Source: Rothia aeria (GTDB lineage: Bacteria; Actinomycetota; Actinomycetes; Actinomycetales; Micrococcaceae). From it: a DNA stretch of 64,000 nucleotides. Below are positions 41,785 through 52,834 of this stretch, piece after piece. Below the pieces are notes generated by a model that was not told the DNA's origin, ran no database searches, and worked only from the letters and a program-made list of their open reading frames with translations. A program made the position numbers and the translations under genes. The DNA lies in NCBI GenBank assembly GCA_002355935.1, contig AP017895.1:1364001-1428000 (forward strand). Direction: 5' to 3'. Every line of letters begins with the position of its first letter. The stretch's first letter is position 1.

Positions 41785-43256
41785 ATGCATAATTTTTCTG
41801 GCCCGGAACTCGGCAAGAGCGCCGGTGTTCTTCGGTCCTATTCCAGACCGAGTTTTACGGAGCCTGTCGATTTTGTATTAGATGATTATCCGCGTAGTTC
41901 AATGATGTGGGGCAGTATCCGTTTTACACTGCGTAAGCAGTGGCGGAATTTTCGCCGTAGTCACCGTGTGGGCAGGGCGCTTCTGTGGCGGCAGCTGCGG
42001 TCGGATGGTTTTGCGAGACTCCTGCTTGATGTGCTCATGCACCTGCCCGTTGTGCTGGTCGGTATTTCTCTTTTTATTATTGTCACTAATCATAGTTTTA
42101 GCGTTCACCTGAGTGGCTACTCGGTGGGCGCGGCTGTTTTTGCTTTTGCGTGCACTAGCCTCATGACCTCGGTCATGACACGGTTTATTGGTATCCGCTG
42201 GCTGCTGGGCATGTATGCGGTGGTTAATATTCCCGCGCTCGTGTACCTGTCACATTTGTCGGGGGGTGGGGGAGCATCGGCACCACCGAGTATGCGCTCA
42301 TGTGTTTGGCGGTGGGGGTTACGATACCGCCGTGGTCGGTGCTGAGTCAGCGGCACCGTGCGCATAACACCGAGTTTGCGGGTAATGGGCCGGTGGTGAT
42401 GGCCTGGTCAAATATGCTGAACCTGTCGATGTACCCTCTGGCTGCGCTTTTAACTCTTCCCGCAATGTACTATGGCGGCGGCCGTGCTGGCCTGTGGGTT
42501 ACCGCCGCTTTGGATGTGCTTCTAATCGCTGCAGTGCTTTTCACCCCGTCGCTGCTGCCGGGGTCTTGGCCCCGAGCGGCCGTTACCGCCGCACCGACTC
42601 CTTCGGCAGCTTCGGCGCTGCTGCAGCACCCTGAGACTCAGCTCCCGCATACCGGGCGGGGTGTGCATGTTAATGTGCTGAAGCTGCTGCTGGTGTTGGG
42701 TACGGCGATGCTTGGGGCGTGCCTGGGGTCGGCGGCCACCGGCCTTCTGGGTATGGTGATGTCCTATGATTCGCTGTACCTGTACCCGGTCATGATTGCG
42801 GTGGGTACGGGCGTTATAGTGGTGGTGGCTGTGCCTATTCTGCTGGGCGGGTTTAGGATTGTGCCGTGGCAGGGCTGGCTGGTAAGTGGCGTGACACTGG
42901 TTTTCGCGGCGATGCTGCTGCCTGCCTCCAGCAGCATTGAGGGCACTACTGGGGCGCTGGTGCTATTTGGTGCGGCGTTGGGGGCGTCGCTGGCGGGGCA
43001 GTCGTTGAGTCTGTCGATGCTCATGGGGCATTCGCCCGATTCCCAGGTTAGTTTTATTGCCCGGTCAATGTCTGCGGTGGGTATTACGATGGGCAGCATG
43101 TGGGGCGGTTTCTTGGGTGATTCGCCGTACTACCGTAATGCTTTTATGGTGCCGATTATTGCGGCGTGCCTATACCTGGCGCTTGGGCACGTGTTTGGGT
43201 ATGTGTGGCGTCTTGACTATGAGGAGCATTTGGAGCCGCTGCCTGAAGCTGATTAG
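41785..43256 (+). pseudogene. MFS-like multi-spanning membrane protein, frameshifted
   Basis: About ten to twelve hydrophobic segments, with a ~75-residue soluble N terminus, suggest an MFS-type carrier. The first frame ends after VYLSHLSGG; adding one G to the G6 near 42261 continues as WGSIGTTEYALMCLAVGVTIPPW in the second frame and runs to 43256. Restored length ~490 residues. Typical transporter motifs are weak, so the substrate and even the exact family remain open. A palindromic terminator-like element follows. Confidence 0.7.
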
Positions 43257-43287
43257 TGCCCGCAACCGGCTGGTGTTTACATCAAAT

Positions 43288-43334
43288 GTTTGTTCCCCGC
43301 TCACCCGCAATATGCGGTGTGGCGGGGAACAAAC
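43288..43334. terminator. Long hairpin between convergent genes
   Basis: GTTTGTTCCCCGC pairs perfectly with GCGGGGAACAAAC; the interior CACCCGC/GCGGTGTG extends the stem around AATAT. It lies between the MFS-like gene and the minus-strand MBL hydrolase, so it likely terminates both. It resembles the palindrome at 14581-14619. Confidence 0.7.
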
Positions 43335-43398
43335 TGTGTGAGGGGGCGCTGGCCGGCGGCGCTTTGGTTTTACAGTTTCTTACACTGCCAGCGTTGCT

Positions 43399-44046
43399 TT
43401 AGTGCCCGCGTTTCTTCCAAGCGTCGAGGTCGGGTGCCTCCACGCCGATGCCTGTGGAATCTCCGTGACCGGTGAGAACCGCAGTGGATTCGGGCAGGGT
43501 GAGCAGCTTCGACTCGATGGAGTCGATAATAGTGTCGAAGTCGCTGTAGGAACGCCCCGTCGCTCCAGGGCCGCCCTTGAAGAGGGTATCACCCGAAAAG
43601 AGTACGCCTTCGCTGTTCTCCCAGCTGAGTTCAGGTGCATAGAAGCAGACCGAGCCGGGGGAGTGCCCGGGTGTGGCGAGCACCTGCAGCTCGGTAGCGC
43701 CAACACTGACTTTCTGCCCGTCATGCAGGGGCTCGTCGAAGTCCCAGGAGGGGTACACCATCTCCCAGAGCACCCGATCCTCAGGGTTCAGGTAGACAGG
43801 TGCTTTGAAGCGCTCGGCGGCTTCCTTCGCGGAACGAATATGGTCGTCGTGGGCGTGGGTCAGCAGAATCCTCTCAACCGTGCGCCCGGCAACCTTTGTT
43901 GCGATTTTATCGACGTCATGCGCGGGGTCAATGATTGTCACATGCTGGTCATCGCCAATAATCCACACATTATTATCGACTTCCCAGGTGCCGCCGTCGA
44001 GTGAGAACGTCCCGTGGGTAACAACCCGTTCAATAGCTTCAGTCAT
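43399..44046 (-). CDS. MBL-fold hydrolase, mycothiol-pathway partner
   Basis: 215-residue glyoxalase II-like enzyme. Metal ligands are in LLTHAHDDHIRSAKEA, VLATPGHSPGSVCFY, LFSGDTLFKGGPG and AVLTGHGDSTGIG. It lies 20 bp downstream of the mycothiol-dependent formaldehyde dehydrogenase gene on the same strand. That pairing is common in Actinobacteria and suggests it hydrolyses S-formylmycothiol or a related thioester; this role is inferred. The frame is intact. Confidence 0.85.
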   Translation of the reverse strand: MTEAIERVVTHGTFSLDGGTWEVDNNVWIIGDDQHVTIIDPAHDVDKIATKVAGRTVERILLTHAHDDHIRSAKEAAERFKAPVYLNPEDRVLWEMVYPSWDFDEPLHDGQKVSVGATELQVLATPGHSPGSVCFYAPELSWENSEGVLFSGDTLFKGGPGATGRSYSDFDTIIDSIESKLLTLPESTAVLTGHGDSTGIGVEAPDLDAWKKRGH

Positions 44047-44066
44047 TAGGGGTTCCTTTCCCGGTT

Positions 44067-45157
44067 TTAAAGTTCCACCACGGAACGCAGCACACGACCG
44101 GTTTTCATGGTTTCAAAGGCATCATTGACGTCTTCCAGCTTAATACGCTCGGAGACAAAGCCGTCCAGATCGAGGCGACCGAGCAGGTACTGGTCCACGA
44201 ATTCGGGGAAGTCACGTGAAGGCAGGGTGTCACCATACCAGGCGCTCTTAATAGAGCCGCCGCGCCCGAAAACCTCATCCAGGGGAATATCCCAGGTGGT
44301 GCCAGGTTCCGGAACCCCCACAAGTACCACGCGCCCGGCAAGGTCGCGCGCCTCAAAAGCCTGTTTGAAGGTGGGGGCGATACCTACTGCATCTATTACC
44401 AGATCCGCACCAAACCCGCCGGTCAGCTCCCGGATAGCCTCGATTGGGTCTACCTTGGCGGAGTTCACGGTGTGTGTTGCACCCTGCTGACGTGCGCGTT
44501 CAAGTTTATCGTCATCAATATCAACGGCGATAATGGTCGTTGCCCCGCCCAGCTGCGCCCCGGCAATTGCAGCGGTACCCACACCGCCGCACCCAATAAC
44601 GGCCACAGATTCTCCGCGCTTGAGCGCACCCGTATTGAGAACGGCACCCAGGCCTGCGGTCACACCGCACCCGAGCAGCCCAATAGCGGCGTACTGTTCG
44701 GGGAAATATCGGCGGTAATTTTGGTGCACTGGCCCGCAGCGACCAGGGTTTTTTCGGCGAAAGAGCCAATACCTAAAGCAGGAGTGAGCTCGGTGCCGTC
44801 CTCCAGGGTCATCTTCTGGGTAGCGTTATGGGTCGCAAAGCAGTACTGCGGCTCGCCCTTACGGCATGCACGGCATTCACCGCAGACCGCACGCCAGTTC
44901 AGGATGACTAAGTCTCCGGGAGCAATATCGGTGACATCTTCTCCCACTGCCTCTACGACAGCGGCAGATTCATGCCCCAGCAGGTAGGGGAATTCATCGC
45001 CTACACCACCGGCAACATAGTGATGATCTGTCTGGCAAACACCGCAGGTAAGAACCTTCACGAGAGCCTCCCCCTGGCCGGGGTCTGGCACATTAATGGT
45101 GGTCACGGTGACGGGTTCGTTCTTAGCGAGCGCTACAACTGCTTTAACTTTGTGCAT
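44067..45157 (-). pseudogene. mscR: S-(hydroxymethyl)mycothiol dehydrogenase, frameshifted
   Basis: Zinc- and NAD-dependent alcohol dehydrogenase that oxidises the formaldehyde-mycothiol adduct. Catalytic zinc ligands are in [13 protein letters not shown] and [14 protein letters not shown]; the structural zinc site is [17 protein letters not shown]; the NAD fold is [17 protein letters not shown]. Start ATG 45157 follows AAGGAAC. The first frame ends after KITADISP; adding one C to the CCCC near 44702 gives [13 protein letters not shown] and joins the second frame to 44067. Restored length ~363 residues matches the family. Confidence 0.9.
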
Positions 45158-45309
45158 GTTGTTCCTTAGGGGTTGGGCTTCTACCACAACGGCAGATAAA
45201 AGAATGTTTATACGTTTATTCTAAGGTCTGTGCCCTTGCCGCAACAGGTAGACTCGCATTCGGCGAACACATCCCCCGCTGTGTGGGGTCTTCCTCAGAT
45301 CGGGGAGGA

Positions 45310-46185
45310 CTATACCTTGGCGGCTGCTTCCGAGCCTTGGGAGAACGCCAGGGCCGCCCGGCGGAAAACACCGGCAGTGAGGGCGTTCACGTGGTCCCTT
45401 CCAGGTAAGAGAAGCAGCTCGTTTCGGGGGTTGTCGGATGCAACCATATCGTAGAGTTCGTGGGCGTCTGCAGCCACGTTGTCTTCGGTACCTACGGCCA
45501 TGAGAATGGGGCAGCGTGGGCGTTGTCCGCCCCGTATGGCGTCCGGGTCGAAGGGGGCGAAGGAGAGGGCCACAAATCGGTGGAGCGCCTCCTGGCGGAT
45601 GGGGGAGGAACTAATGATGTTGGTGAACGCCTGCAGCGTTTCGGTGTCATCAATGGTGCCTCCGTCAAAGAGCACCTTTAAGTCCTGAAGATGGTCGCAC
45701 AGCGGCAGCCCGCCCAGCACGAGGGAAGCTACCAGGTGCGGGTGAGCGACCGCTAAATCCCACCCCAGGTGCGCCCCGAAGGAGAATCCCACCACGTGCA
45801 CGGGGTGCCGTTGCGAGGTGGTGTTGCCGCTTTCTTGGAGGCCATCCAGCAGACGGGTGAGCGCTTCGACGAGCGCTCCCATCGCATCGGTGGTGTCTGC
45901 CCCATCAGGCGCAGGGGCCAGGGTTCCCACCTGCACGGCTGTTTCTGGCGGCAGTTTGGCCGCTACGGAGAACGAGGGGTCTTTGAGCCAGCCCCGGCCG
46001 TGGTACGGCAGATCAACGGCGATCACGGTGTACCCTGCACGCAGGTATTGGCGCACCCACCCGGTACCGCCCCAGAGCTGGTCACCGCGGGTGGCGAACC
46101 CGTGAATCATGAGCACCAGCGCCTGCTGCGTGGGGTGCTCGGGCGTGTAGACGGTGTATTCAAAGTTGGGGATCGTGTGGGTCAT
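45310..46185 (-). CDS. Alpha/beta hydrolase
   Basis: 291 residues. The oxyanion-region motif is LMIHGFATRGDQLWGG, the nucleophile elbow is VVGFSFGAHLGWDLA, the acid is probably in VGTEDNVAADAHEL and the histidine in LPGRDHVNALT. Soluble, with an insert (residues about 85-125) rich in Ala, Pro and Thr. Intact frame from ATG 46185. Substrate unknown; not obviously linked to its neighbours. Confidence 0.85.
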   Translation of the reverse strand: MTHTIPNFEYTVYTPEHPTQQALVLMIHGFATRGDQLWGGTGWVRQYLRAGYTVIAVDLPYHGRGWLKDPSFSVAAKLPPETAVQVGTLAPAPDGADTTDAMGALVEALTRLLDGLQESGNTTSQRHPVHVVGFSFGAHLGWDLAVAHPHLVASLVLGGLPLCDHLQDLKVLFDGGTIDDTETLQAFTNIISSSPIRQEALHRFVALSFAPFDPDAIRGGQRPRCPILMAVGTEDNVAADAHELYDMVASDNPRNELLLLPGRDHVNALTAGVFRRAALAFSQGSEAAAKV

Positions 46186-46400
46186 AATCCCTATTTTCGC
46201 ATTCTTTGGGACAGCCCATGATCACCCCGTAGTGGCTTCCAGAAACCCGTTACGGGTGCGTCGGCAGCAGAATTCACAGGCGCCAGGCCGCCGTTTTGTG
46301 ATTGCCCCGTGTACGTCCCAGGGCCTGGGGGGGGAGGCGGTACTTACGCGGCATATGAATCCGTCCGTCCCCCAGACCCTGTACCGGAGAAGCGGACACT

Positions 46401-47684
46401 AGAAAAGCGTGGGCTGGTTGGGGTCTTCATCGGGTCCGTCGGGGTTATCCGTCTGGGTATCTGCCTCGGATAATGTGGCAGAGTCGGAGGGTTGGCTGGT
46501 GTTTGGGAATTATCAAACATGCCGCGCACCTGGTCTGCTTTGCCCTGTACCTGTTCGAATGTTGCGGTGACTTTCTGCGATACCTGCTGGGCCAGCGACG
46601 GTCCTTTGGGCTTGGGCATGATTTGCTGTCCCCCGGACTTGCGCTGCAGCATATTGGCCTGCGATATGAGCGTCTCATTCTTATGATCTAGTATTTTGAG
46701 GGCGCGGTCATCACGCACCTCTACTCGAATAATGTCTTCTGAGCGCTCCCCGGCAACTAACTGCCGCATCCGCTCAATTTCGGCGTCTAGGTGCGCGCCA
46801 TAGAGGAGCATATTGTTCATAATCCAGGTGAAGAGCAGCATAACGATCACACCACCGATCAGGCCATAGGTGGCGTTATATTTACTGAAATTATCGGTGT
46901 AGAGGGTAAAGCCGAAGCTGCCTAGGGCCATACCAGTCAGAGCCACGAACGCCCCGGGACTCATCCGGCGCATTTTTTCGTGGCGAATATTTGGGGTGGC
47001 CGTGTACAGCATGGCGATAAGCCCTACAGCCGCCAGGAAGATGAGTACCCAGCGCCCATTGAGCCAGAGCACTTTCACCAGTTCTATGTCAACGTGAGGC
47101 GGCAGGTGAGAACCAATAATGTTCAGCACATCCACCCCCAGCAGCAGCATGAGCATCATCAGCACCGCCAGTACCACTACGGCCGTGGTGATGAGTATAT
47201 TGAACGGTATAAGAACCCACACGGGGCGGCCTTCACGCACCCCATAGATGCGGTTAATGGCGCGCCCGAAGGAACTAATATAGCCCGAGGCAGACCAGAG
47301 GGCGCTCAGAATACCGATAAGAAGCGCAATACCTGCGCCCTGGCCGTTGGTGAGCTGCCGGATAGGGTTTTCGACGATACTGTACATCTGCTGCGGCGCG
47401 TTTTCTTGCAGAAATTCCAGGATGACCGTGGCACTTTCCTGGCCCTGCCCGACAATACCGAGAAGAGAGACGAAGGCCAGCAGCCCCGGGAAGATAGACA
47501 GCACCGTGAAGTAGGTGAGTGCGGCCGCCGAATCAGTTCCGTTGCTGCTCAGGAAGTTAAAACCTGCACGTCGAAAAATATGGCTGATGCTTCCCCGGGG
47601 GAAATCTTTCAGACGCACCTGCGCGGTTTTTGCCGGGTGCTGGTCAAACTCTAAAGCTGTTTCTGTATTCGTACCGTTATCCAT
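46401..47684 (-). pseudogene. YihY/BrkB family inner-membrane protein, late frameshift
   Basis: Six transmembrane segments of the YihY/virulence-factor-BrkB type, once annotated as RNase BN. Family boxes include SNGTDSAAALTYFTVLSIFPG and YGLIGGVIVMLLFTWIMNNM. A ~110-residue cytoplasmic tail follows. As written the frame continues to 46344 with a basic, unnatural end. Adding one base near 46498 gives PSQPSDSATLSEADTQTD and an acidic end DPNQPTLF with a stop at 46401, which I think is the true C terminus. Function in the family is unsettled. Confidence 0.8.
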
Positions 47685-47793
47685 AACGGAAAGGGGCCCT
47701 TCGTGTGTGCGGGTTCGTTTCCCACATCATACCTGAGAGCAGGCCCCGCTGTGGCAGCCGTAGCCCTGGTGCCTGAGCGGGGGCAGTAGGTAA

Positions 47794-47829
47794 GCCCCCG
47801 GGGACAGGTTCGCCCTGTCCTCCGGGGGC
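47794..47829 (-). terminator. Hairpin downstream of mqo
   Basis: GCCCCCGGGGACAGG pairs with CCTGTC-CCGGGGGC around a short TTCGC loop, with one unpaired base. On the minus strand it lies 22 bp after the mqo stop. No U-run follows, so it may act as an mRNA end-stabiliser or weak terminator. Confidence 0.55.
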
Positions 47830-47850
47830 GTGCGTGGTAGTTAGCGGAAT

Positions 47851-49419
47851 CTAGTTGTAGATGCCCAGAACCTTCGCAGTGTATCCCATGAGCTCATCGG
47901 CTAGAGACGGGTTATCATTGAGCTTCATCCCGTACCCGGGCACCAGCTCACGGATACGCGGCTCCCATGCGGCCATACGGGAGGGGAAGCAGCGGTTGAG
48001 CAGGTTCAGCATAATCGGTGCCGCAGTTGATGCGCCAGGGGAAGCACCCAGCAGTGCCGCCAGTGAACCGTCGGAAGCTGAAACAACCTCGGTACCGAAC
48101 TGCAGCACACCGCCTTTCTTCGCGTCACGCTTCATAATCTGCACACGCTGACCGGCGGTAATGAGCTCCCAGTCGTCCCCCACGGCTTCGGGGTAGTAGC
48201 GGTGCAGCGCACCCAGCCGTGCCTCACGGCTCTTGAACAGTTCAGTGACCAGGTACTTCACCAACGAAGTGTTCGCGGCACCGGCACGAGTCATGGGGTA
48301 CACGTTATTCAGCCGTACCGACAGCGGCAGGTCGAAGTATGAGCCCTGCTTGAGGAAGTTCGGTTTGAACCCCGCGTAAGGGCCGAACAGGAGGGAGCGT
48401 TTGCCGTCCACGTAGCGGGTATCAAGGTGCGGCACTGACATGGGCGGCGCACCTACCGACGCCTGACCGTACACCTTCGCATTGTGCTGGGAGGCGGTTG
48501 CCTCGTTGGTGCTGCGCAGGAACAGGCCAGAGACCGGGAAGCCGCCGTACCCTTTGCCTTCTTCGATCCCAGACTTCTGAAGCAGGTGCAGGGCGCCGCC
48601 ACCGGCACCGAGGAACACGAACTTCGTGTGAACCGTCAGCGGCTCTTCCTTATTGATGCGGTTCTTAGCCTGAATAGTCCACGAACCATCGGATTCGCGG
48701 GACACATCAGTCACCTGGTAGCCGTAACGCACCTCAACACCGTGGGTTTGCAGGTAATCCACCATGCTCTTGGTGAGGGCCCCGAAATCAACATCGGTGC
48801 CTTCGGGCGCCCACGTGGCGGCAATCGGTTCGTCAGCGGCTCGGCCCGCAACGGTCAGCGGCGCCCACTCAGCGATCTTGTCCCGCTCGGTTGAGAATTC
48901 CATCCGTTCAAAGAGCTTCTGGGTGCGGAACGCCTCATAACGGGCCGCCAGGTACTTTGAGTGCTCATCCCCGAATACCAGCGACATGTGCGGCACCGGG
49001 TTAATGAACGAGTTATCCGGCAGGATGCCCTCATTCACCAGGGAAGCCCAGAACTGGCGGGACACCTGGAACTGCTCGTTAATGCCCAGCGCCTTAGCGG
49101 GGTTTACGGTGCCGTCGGGTCCTGCGGGTGCGTAGTTCAGCTCGCACAGGGCGGAGTGGCCGGTACCCGCGTTATTCCAGGGGTTTGTTGACTCCTGCGC
49201 CACTTTATCTAGACGCTCAAGAAGAATGATGTTCCAGGAAGGCTCAAGTTCCTTCAAAAAAACGCCTAAAGTGGCGCTCATAATACCGCCGCCTACGAGG
49301 ACGACATCGGTGCGTTCAGTACGTGCTCCCACAGATACTCCCAAATCTCGGTGTTTCCCACCGTCAGTGGTGGTTAACAAGCGCTTGCCAATACTTCTAG
49401 GGTACTCCTCTTTCACCAT
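47851..49419 (-). CDS. mqo: Malate:quinone oxidoreductase
   Basis: Membrane-associated FAD enzyme of the TCA cycle that oxidises malate to oxaloacetate and reduces quinone. The FAD-binding fold is [18 protein letters not shown]; family boxes include [36 protein letters not shown] and [23 protein letters not shown]. The frame from 49419 gives 522 residues with an N-terminal ~35-residue extension, so a later start is possible. Intact and monocistronic. Confidence 0.95.
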   Translation of the reverse strand: MVKEEYPRSIGKRLLTTTDGGKHRDLGVSVGARTERTDVVLVGGGIMSATLGVFLKELEPSWNIILLERLDKVAQESTNPWNNAGTGHSALCELNYAPAGPDGTVNPAKALGINEQFQVSRQFWASLVNEGILPDNSFINPVPHMSLVFGDEHSKYLAARYEAFRTQKLFERMEFSTERDKIAEWAPLTVAGRAADEPIAATWAPEGTDVDFGALTKSMVDYLQTHGVEVRYGYQVTDVSRESDGSWTIQAKNRINKEEPLTVHTKFVFLGAGGGALHLLQKSGIEEGKGYGGFPVSGLFLRSTNEATASQHNAKVYGQASVGAPPMSVPHLDTRYVDGKRSLLFGPYAGFKPNFLKQGSYFDLPLSVRLNNVYPMTRAGAANTSLVKYLVTELFKSREARLGALHRYYPEAVGDDWELITAGQRVQIMKRDAKKGGVLQFGTEVVSASDGSLAALLGASPGASTAAPIMLNLLNRCFPSRMAAWEPRIRELVPGYGMKLNDNPSLADELMGYTAKVLGIYN

Positions 49420-49498
49420 TTAGCGGCTACCGGCAAGAACCATGAAGTAGTGATACAGCTCTCGCGCGAGCCGTGAGGTAGGCATGGAAGAGTCGCCT

Positions 49499-51554
49499 CT
49501 AGGCCACCGTAATCTTCGTAAAATACTCAATAGCGTTCTGCTCGGTCACATACCCCCGCACGTCACGGCTAAGAGCCACGTTCGAGGTCACATTCATGAG
49601 CGGAACCCCCGGCATGTACTGAGCCAGTAGCGTGCTCACCTGCCGATACTTAGAGCGCTGATCTTCCACGTTCTCCGCAGAATCGGCATCTCGAATATCG
49701 CGCATAATCTGCTCAAGCGAGGGGCCGGGTCAATATGCGCGGGCTTAACCGTTGGTGTTGGTGACGGGGTCGGTGAGGGCTGCCCCTGCTCACCTTCGGC
49801 AGGTGATGCACTGGGGCTCGCCGACTCGCTCTCAGAGGCGGAGGGGGAAGCCGATGCACTCGCTGAGGCCGAAGGCTGCGGGCTCGCGGAAGCCGTGGCG
49901 GAAGAAACAGGGTTTTGCGCGGTCTGGGGGAGAGACTTAGCCCGGTTGGGGTCTTTTTCGTTGAGCCACTGTGCTACCAGCAGGGGCGCGAGCACGGGCC
50001 CCAGAAAAGCGTACGGGTCGCGGTAGGCGCCGTAGAAACCGCCCAGAACCATGCCGCGTTCGGCCCCGTTGCTGCGGGCCTTCTCACAGTATTCTGCCCA
50101 CCCAAGCGGAACGGGTTTAATGTTCAGACCCACCTCAATGAGCGAGCCGATCAGCTGCGAATAGATCACCTGCGGGGTGCTCATCCACGGCAGTGAAACA
50201 TCTACCGGGTAGTAGCATTCGATCGCCTCGTTTTTGTAGTTTGCGGCGGCCAGCAGCGATTGGGCGGTACCGGTATCACGGCGGTAGTAGGGGTTCAACA
50301 AGTCTTCGTCGCGGGTGCGGAATAGTGCGGGGAGGTACCCAGAGCATCACTGGTGCCTTGTAGATAGTAGGGGACAATGGTGCCGCGCTCTACGGCTCGG
50401 GCAATAGCGCGGCGCACCGAAATGTTTTTGAGCACCGGGTGCTCAAGGTTAAAGTCAAAATACACCAGCGAGAACGGGTCACGGGTGGGGGTCAGGTACC
50501 CCTCACGCACCAGCGGTGCCAAGTCGTTCCTGCTCACCTGATCGCAGGCATCGATTTTACTGGCAACCAGCGAGTAGTAGCGTTTGTCAGATGATGAGAG
50601 CGTGTGGAACTGTATTTCGTCCAGCTCAACCTTGGTGTTATCTCGTTTAAAGTGTTCGTTACGCACCAGCACGGTGCGCGCCTGTTCGAAGGACTGCACC
50701 TTAAAAGCGCCAGTGCCTACAGGGTGGTCTTTAATCCGTGAATTCTCGTCCAGGCAGTTGGGGGAGAGGATACCGAAGGCGGGCTGGGTGAGCATCCGCA
50801 AAAATGCGAGAGAGGGACGGCTGAGCGTCATGACGATTTTGCCCTCACGCTCCTCAACTGACTGCAGCAGCGGCTGGTGGCGGTATGTGGCGTGTTCTTT
50901 CTGCGTCGAGTCGTGAGGTGCCGCCCCGGAGGCGCTGGCGCTCGGCTCGGCGGATGCGCTCGCTGTGGGGTCTGCGGTGGGCTGCGGGGATTCGGCGGGG
51001 GAGGCGCTGCCTGTTGCCGTGGGCGTTGGTGTGGCAGAGGGGCTTTGCTGTTTCGTCTCTACCTTTTCAGCGGTCCCAAAACCCCACCCGTAGAGCGGAA
51101 AGAGCGGTACGCACAGGTGCGCGGTGTCGGTATTGGTGGCTAGGGCACGCCAACGGTCGGCGTTGCGCAGCACCGCACCGGTGTTGAGTGCAGCACCGTC
51201 ACTGAATTTCACGTTCTCACGGAGGGTGAAGGTGTAGGTGCGTCGGTCGTCGGAGATGTCCCATGAGGTAGCTAACGCCGGTTCGGGTTCGCCCGTATAA
51301 TGGTTCGCCGCCACGAGCGGTTCCAGGATTTGGGAGGTGATACGGGTGGTGCTGGTAACCGGCGTCAAGGCCGGGTCGAGGGACACGGCCGGGGCGCCTT
51401 GGGCGAAACGGAAAACACGGTGTTCACCGTCCTGACCCCCGCTTCCTTTGCGCGAGTCGCAGGCTGCGAGCGTATACCCACATGTGAGTAGGGCACCCAA
51501 GCGCAGTGCATCGCGGCGGCTGACCCGGGTTGGGGGTAGCGGTGCTGTGGGCAT
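49499..51554 (-). pseudogene. ABC transporter substrate-binding lipoprotein (family 5), frameshifted twice
   Basis: A peptide/nickel-type extracellular binding protein. ATG 51554 follows GAAAGGAC and starts a twin-arginine lipoprotein signal: SRRDALRLGALLTCGYTLAAC. The binding fold begins FRFAQGAPAVSLDPALTPV. Adding one C near 50330 gives GTSPALFRTRDEDLLNPYY, and one near 49720 gives PSLEQIMRDIRDADSA, joining three frames into ~680 residues. Two Ser/Ala/Pro low-complexity inserts interrupt the fold, one after VETKQQ and one after AQNPVSS. No permease or ATPase gene is adjacent. Confidence 0.82.
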
Positions 51555-51892
51555 CGGGTGCGTCCTTTCGGTTATATGGGTTGGGGCGCCCGGTGCGGGC
51601 ACTGCGGTACCGATAGATGTCTGCGGTGAGAAATTCTTTAGTCGGAACTTTCAGCATACCGCTTACAGGTTCGCCGTATAGAAGATTAACCGTGTGCTGC
51701 GTTGAATCCTCAGACAATCTTCAGGTTCGAAAGTGGCGGCAGATACATCCGTGGGCTGGTACTGCCAGAGGGAACCTCTCGGGGTGGGCAGTTCTTTAAA
51801 ATATGTGGTTTGTGTTACCGGGCTGAAAATTATTGTCGCTATGTTCCTATTGTTTGATAGCACTATGCGCTGCGTTCAAGGAGCTCACGTAA
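51555..51892. other. No assignable gene between the binding protein and tRNA-Leu
   Basis: The stretch contains short open frames on both strands. One on the minus strand beginning near 51717 (SEDSTQHTVNLLYGEPVSG) looks mildly protein-like but runs out of frame into the next gene. I see no family signal, repeat or clear promoter. Confidence 0.3.
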
Positions 51893-51923
51893 AGAGCCTC
51901 CGACCATTGCGGACGGAGGCTCT
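51893..51923 (-). terminator. Terminator after tRNA-Leu
   Basis: AGAGCCTCCG pairs perfectly with CGGAGGCTCT around an 11-base loop. On the minus strand it is 12 bp after the tRNA 3' end and is followed by TTTACG. Confidence 0.7.
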
Positions 51924-51935
51924 GAATAAAGAATA

Positions 51936-52019
51936 TGGTGCGCGAGGGGGACTTGAACCCCCACGCCGTAAGGCACAGGAACCTAAATCCTGCGTGTCTG
52001 CCAATTTCACCACTCGCGC
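51936..52019 (-). tRNA. tRNA-Leu (anticodon TAG)
   Basis: Minus-strand cloverleaf: acceptor GCGCGAG/CTCGCGC, D-arm TGGTGAAATTGGCAGA, anticodon stem CAGGA/TCCTG with loop TTTAGGT, a long variable arm (TGCCTTACGGCGT) typical of class II tRNAs, and T-arm GGGGGTTCAAGTCCCCC. The 3' CCA is encoded (51936-51938). Decodes CUA and, by wobble, related leucine codons. Confidence 0.93.
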
Positions 52020-52133
52020 GTGATGCCAGTGCTAAACCAACGTATGCAAGTCTACACTAGCGGCAAAAGGGTTCACAAATAGCGTGAGCGGTGGCGCAGC
52101 GGGGCGCCTCCCCCGCAATAGGGGATGCTGGTG

Positions 52134-52609
52134 CTATTTGGGGTCAATGCCCATATCGCGCCGTAGTTTTGCTACGTGCCCGGTGGCTCGCACATTGTAC
52201 TGGGCAATCTTAATGGTGCCCTGCTCATCAATGACGAAGGTTGAGCGAATAAGCCCTTCGTACACTTTCCCGTAGTTCTTCTTCTCACCCCACGCGCCGT
52301 ATGCTTCGGCCACGGCGTGGTCGGCGTCGGACAGCAGCGGGAAGGTGAGCTCTTCGTTCTGGGTAAATTTCTTGAGGGCGGGCAGCTTATCGGGTGAGAC
52401 ACCCAGCACCGTGTACCCGAGTGAGGAGAACGACGCCAGGTTATCCCGAAAGTCACATGCTTCTTTAGTGCACCCGGGGTGGACGCCTTGGGGTAGAAGT
52501 AGAGGATGACGTTCTGCCCCCGATAGTCGCTGAGGGAGCGGGCGGTTCCATCCTGGTCTTGTAGTGTGAAGTCGGGTGCGGCGGTGCCGGGTTCCAAACG
52601 AGTGCTCAC
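52134..52609 (-). pseudogene. bcp: Peroxiredoxin (BCP/PrxQ type), frameshifted
   Basis: Thioredoxin-dependent peroxidase. The first frame from GTG 52609 contains AAPDFTLQDQDGTARSLSDY and ILYFYPKASTPG. Adding one G in the CCCGGGG stretch near 52472 gives PGCTKEACDFRDNLASF, restoring the peroxidatic Cys motif TPGCTKEAC, and leads into the second frame (FTQNEELTFPLLSD...RSTFVIDEQGTIK) ending at 52134. Restored length ~159 residues is normal. Without the correction the catalytic cysteine is missing. Confidence 0.9.
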
Positions 52610-52834
52610 GGTGTGCCTTTCGGGTTATCGGGGCCAGAAGTGTCTTTAATACAAACCATCATGGCACGGCCTCAGGTGCGCCTCAAGATGAACGGGTCGA
52701 AGCTGTTTTCACTAATGGCCCCACGCACCCCAGCTTTAGAGTGGCGAGTATCACCCCAACTGGATTTGCGAGGGTGAAGCAAGTGCCGTATAGTTTTTAT
52801 CTGTCGCCAGCGGTGCTGGTGGATAAGTAAATAA

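Noticed and set aside
51733-52023. 96-residue plus-strand frame across the tRNA-Leu gene
   Set aside because: It reads through the tRNA on the opposite strand; no ribosome binding site or homology pattern.
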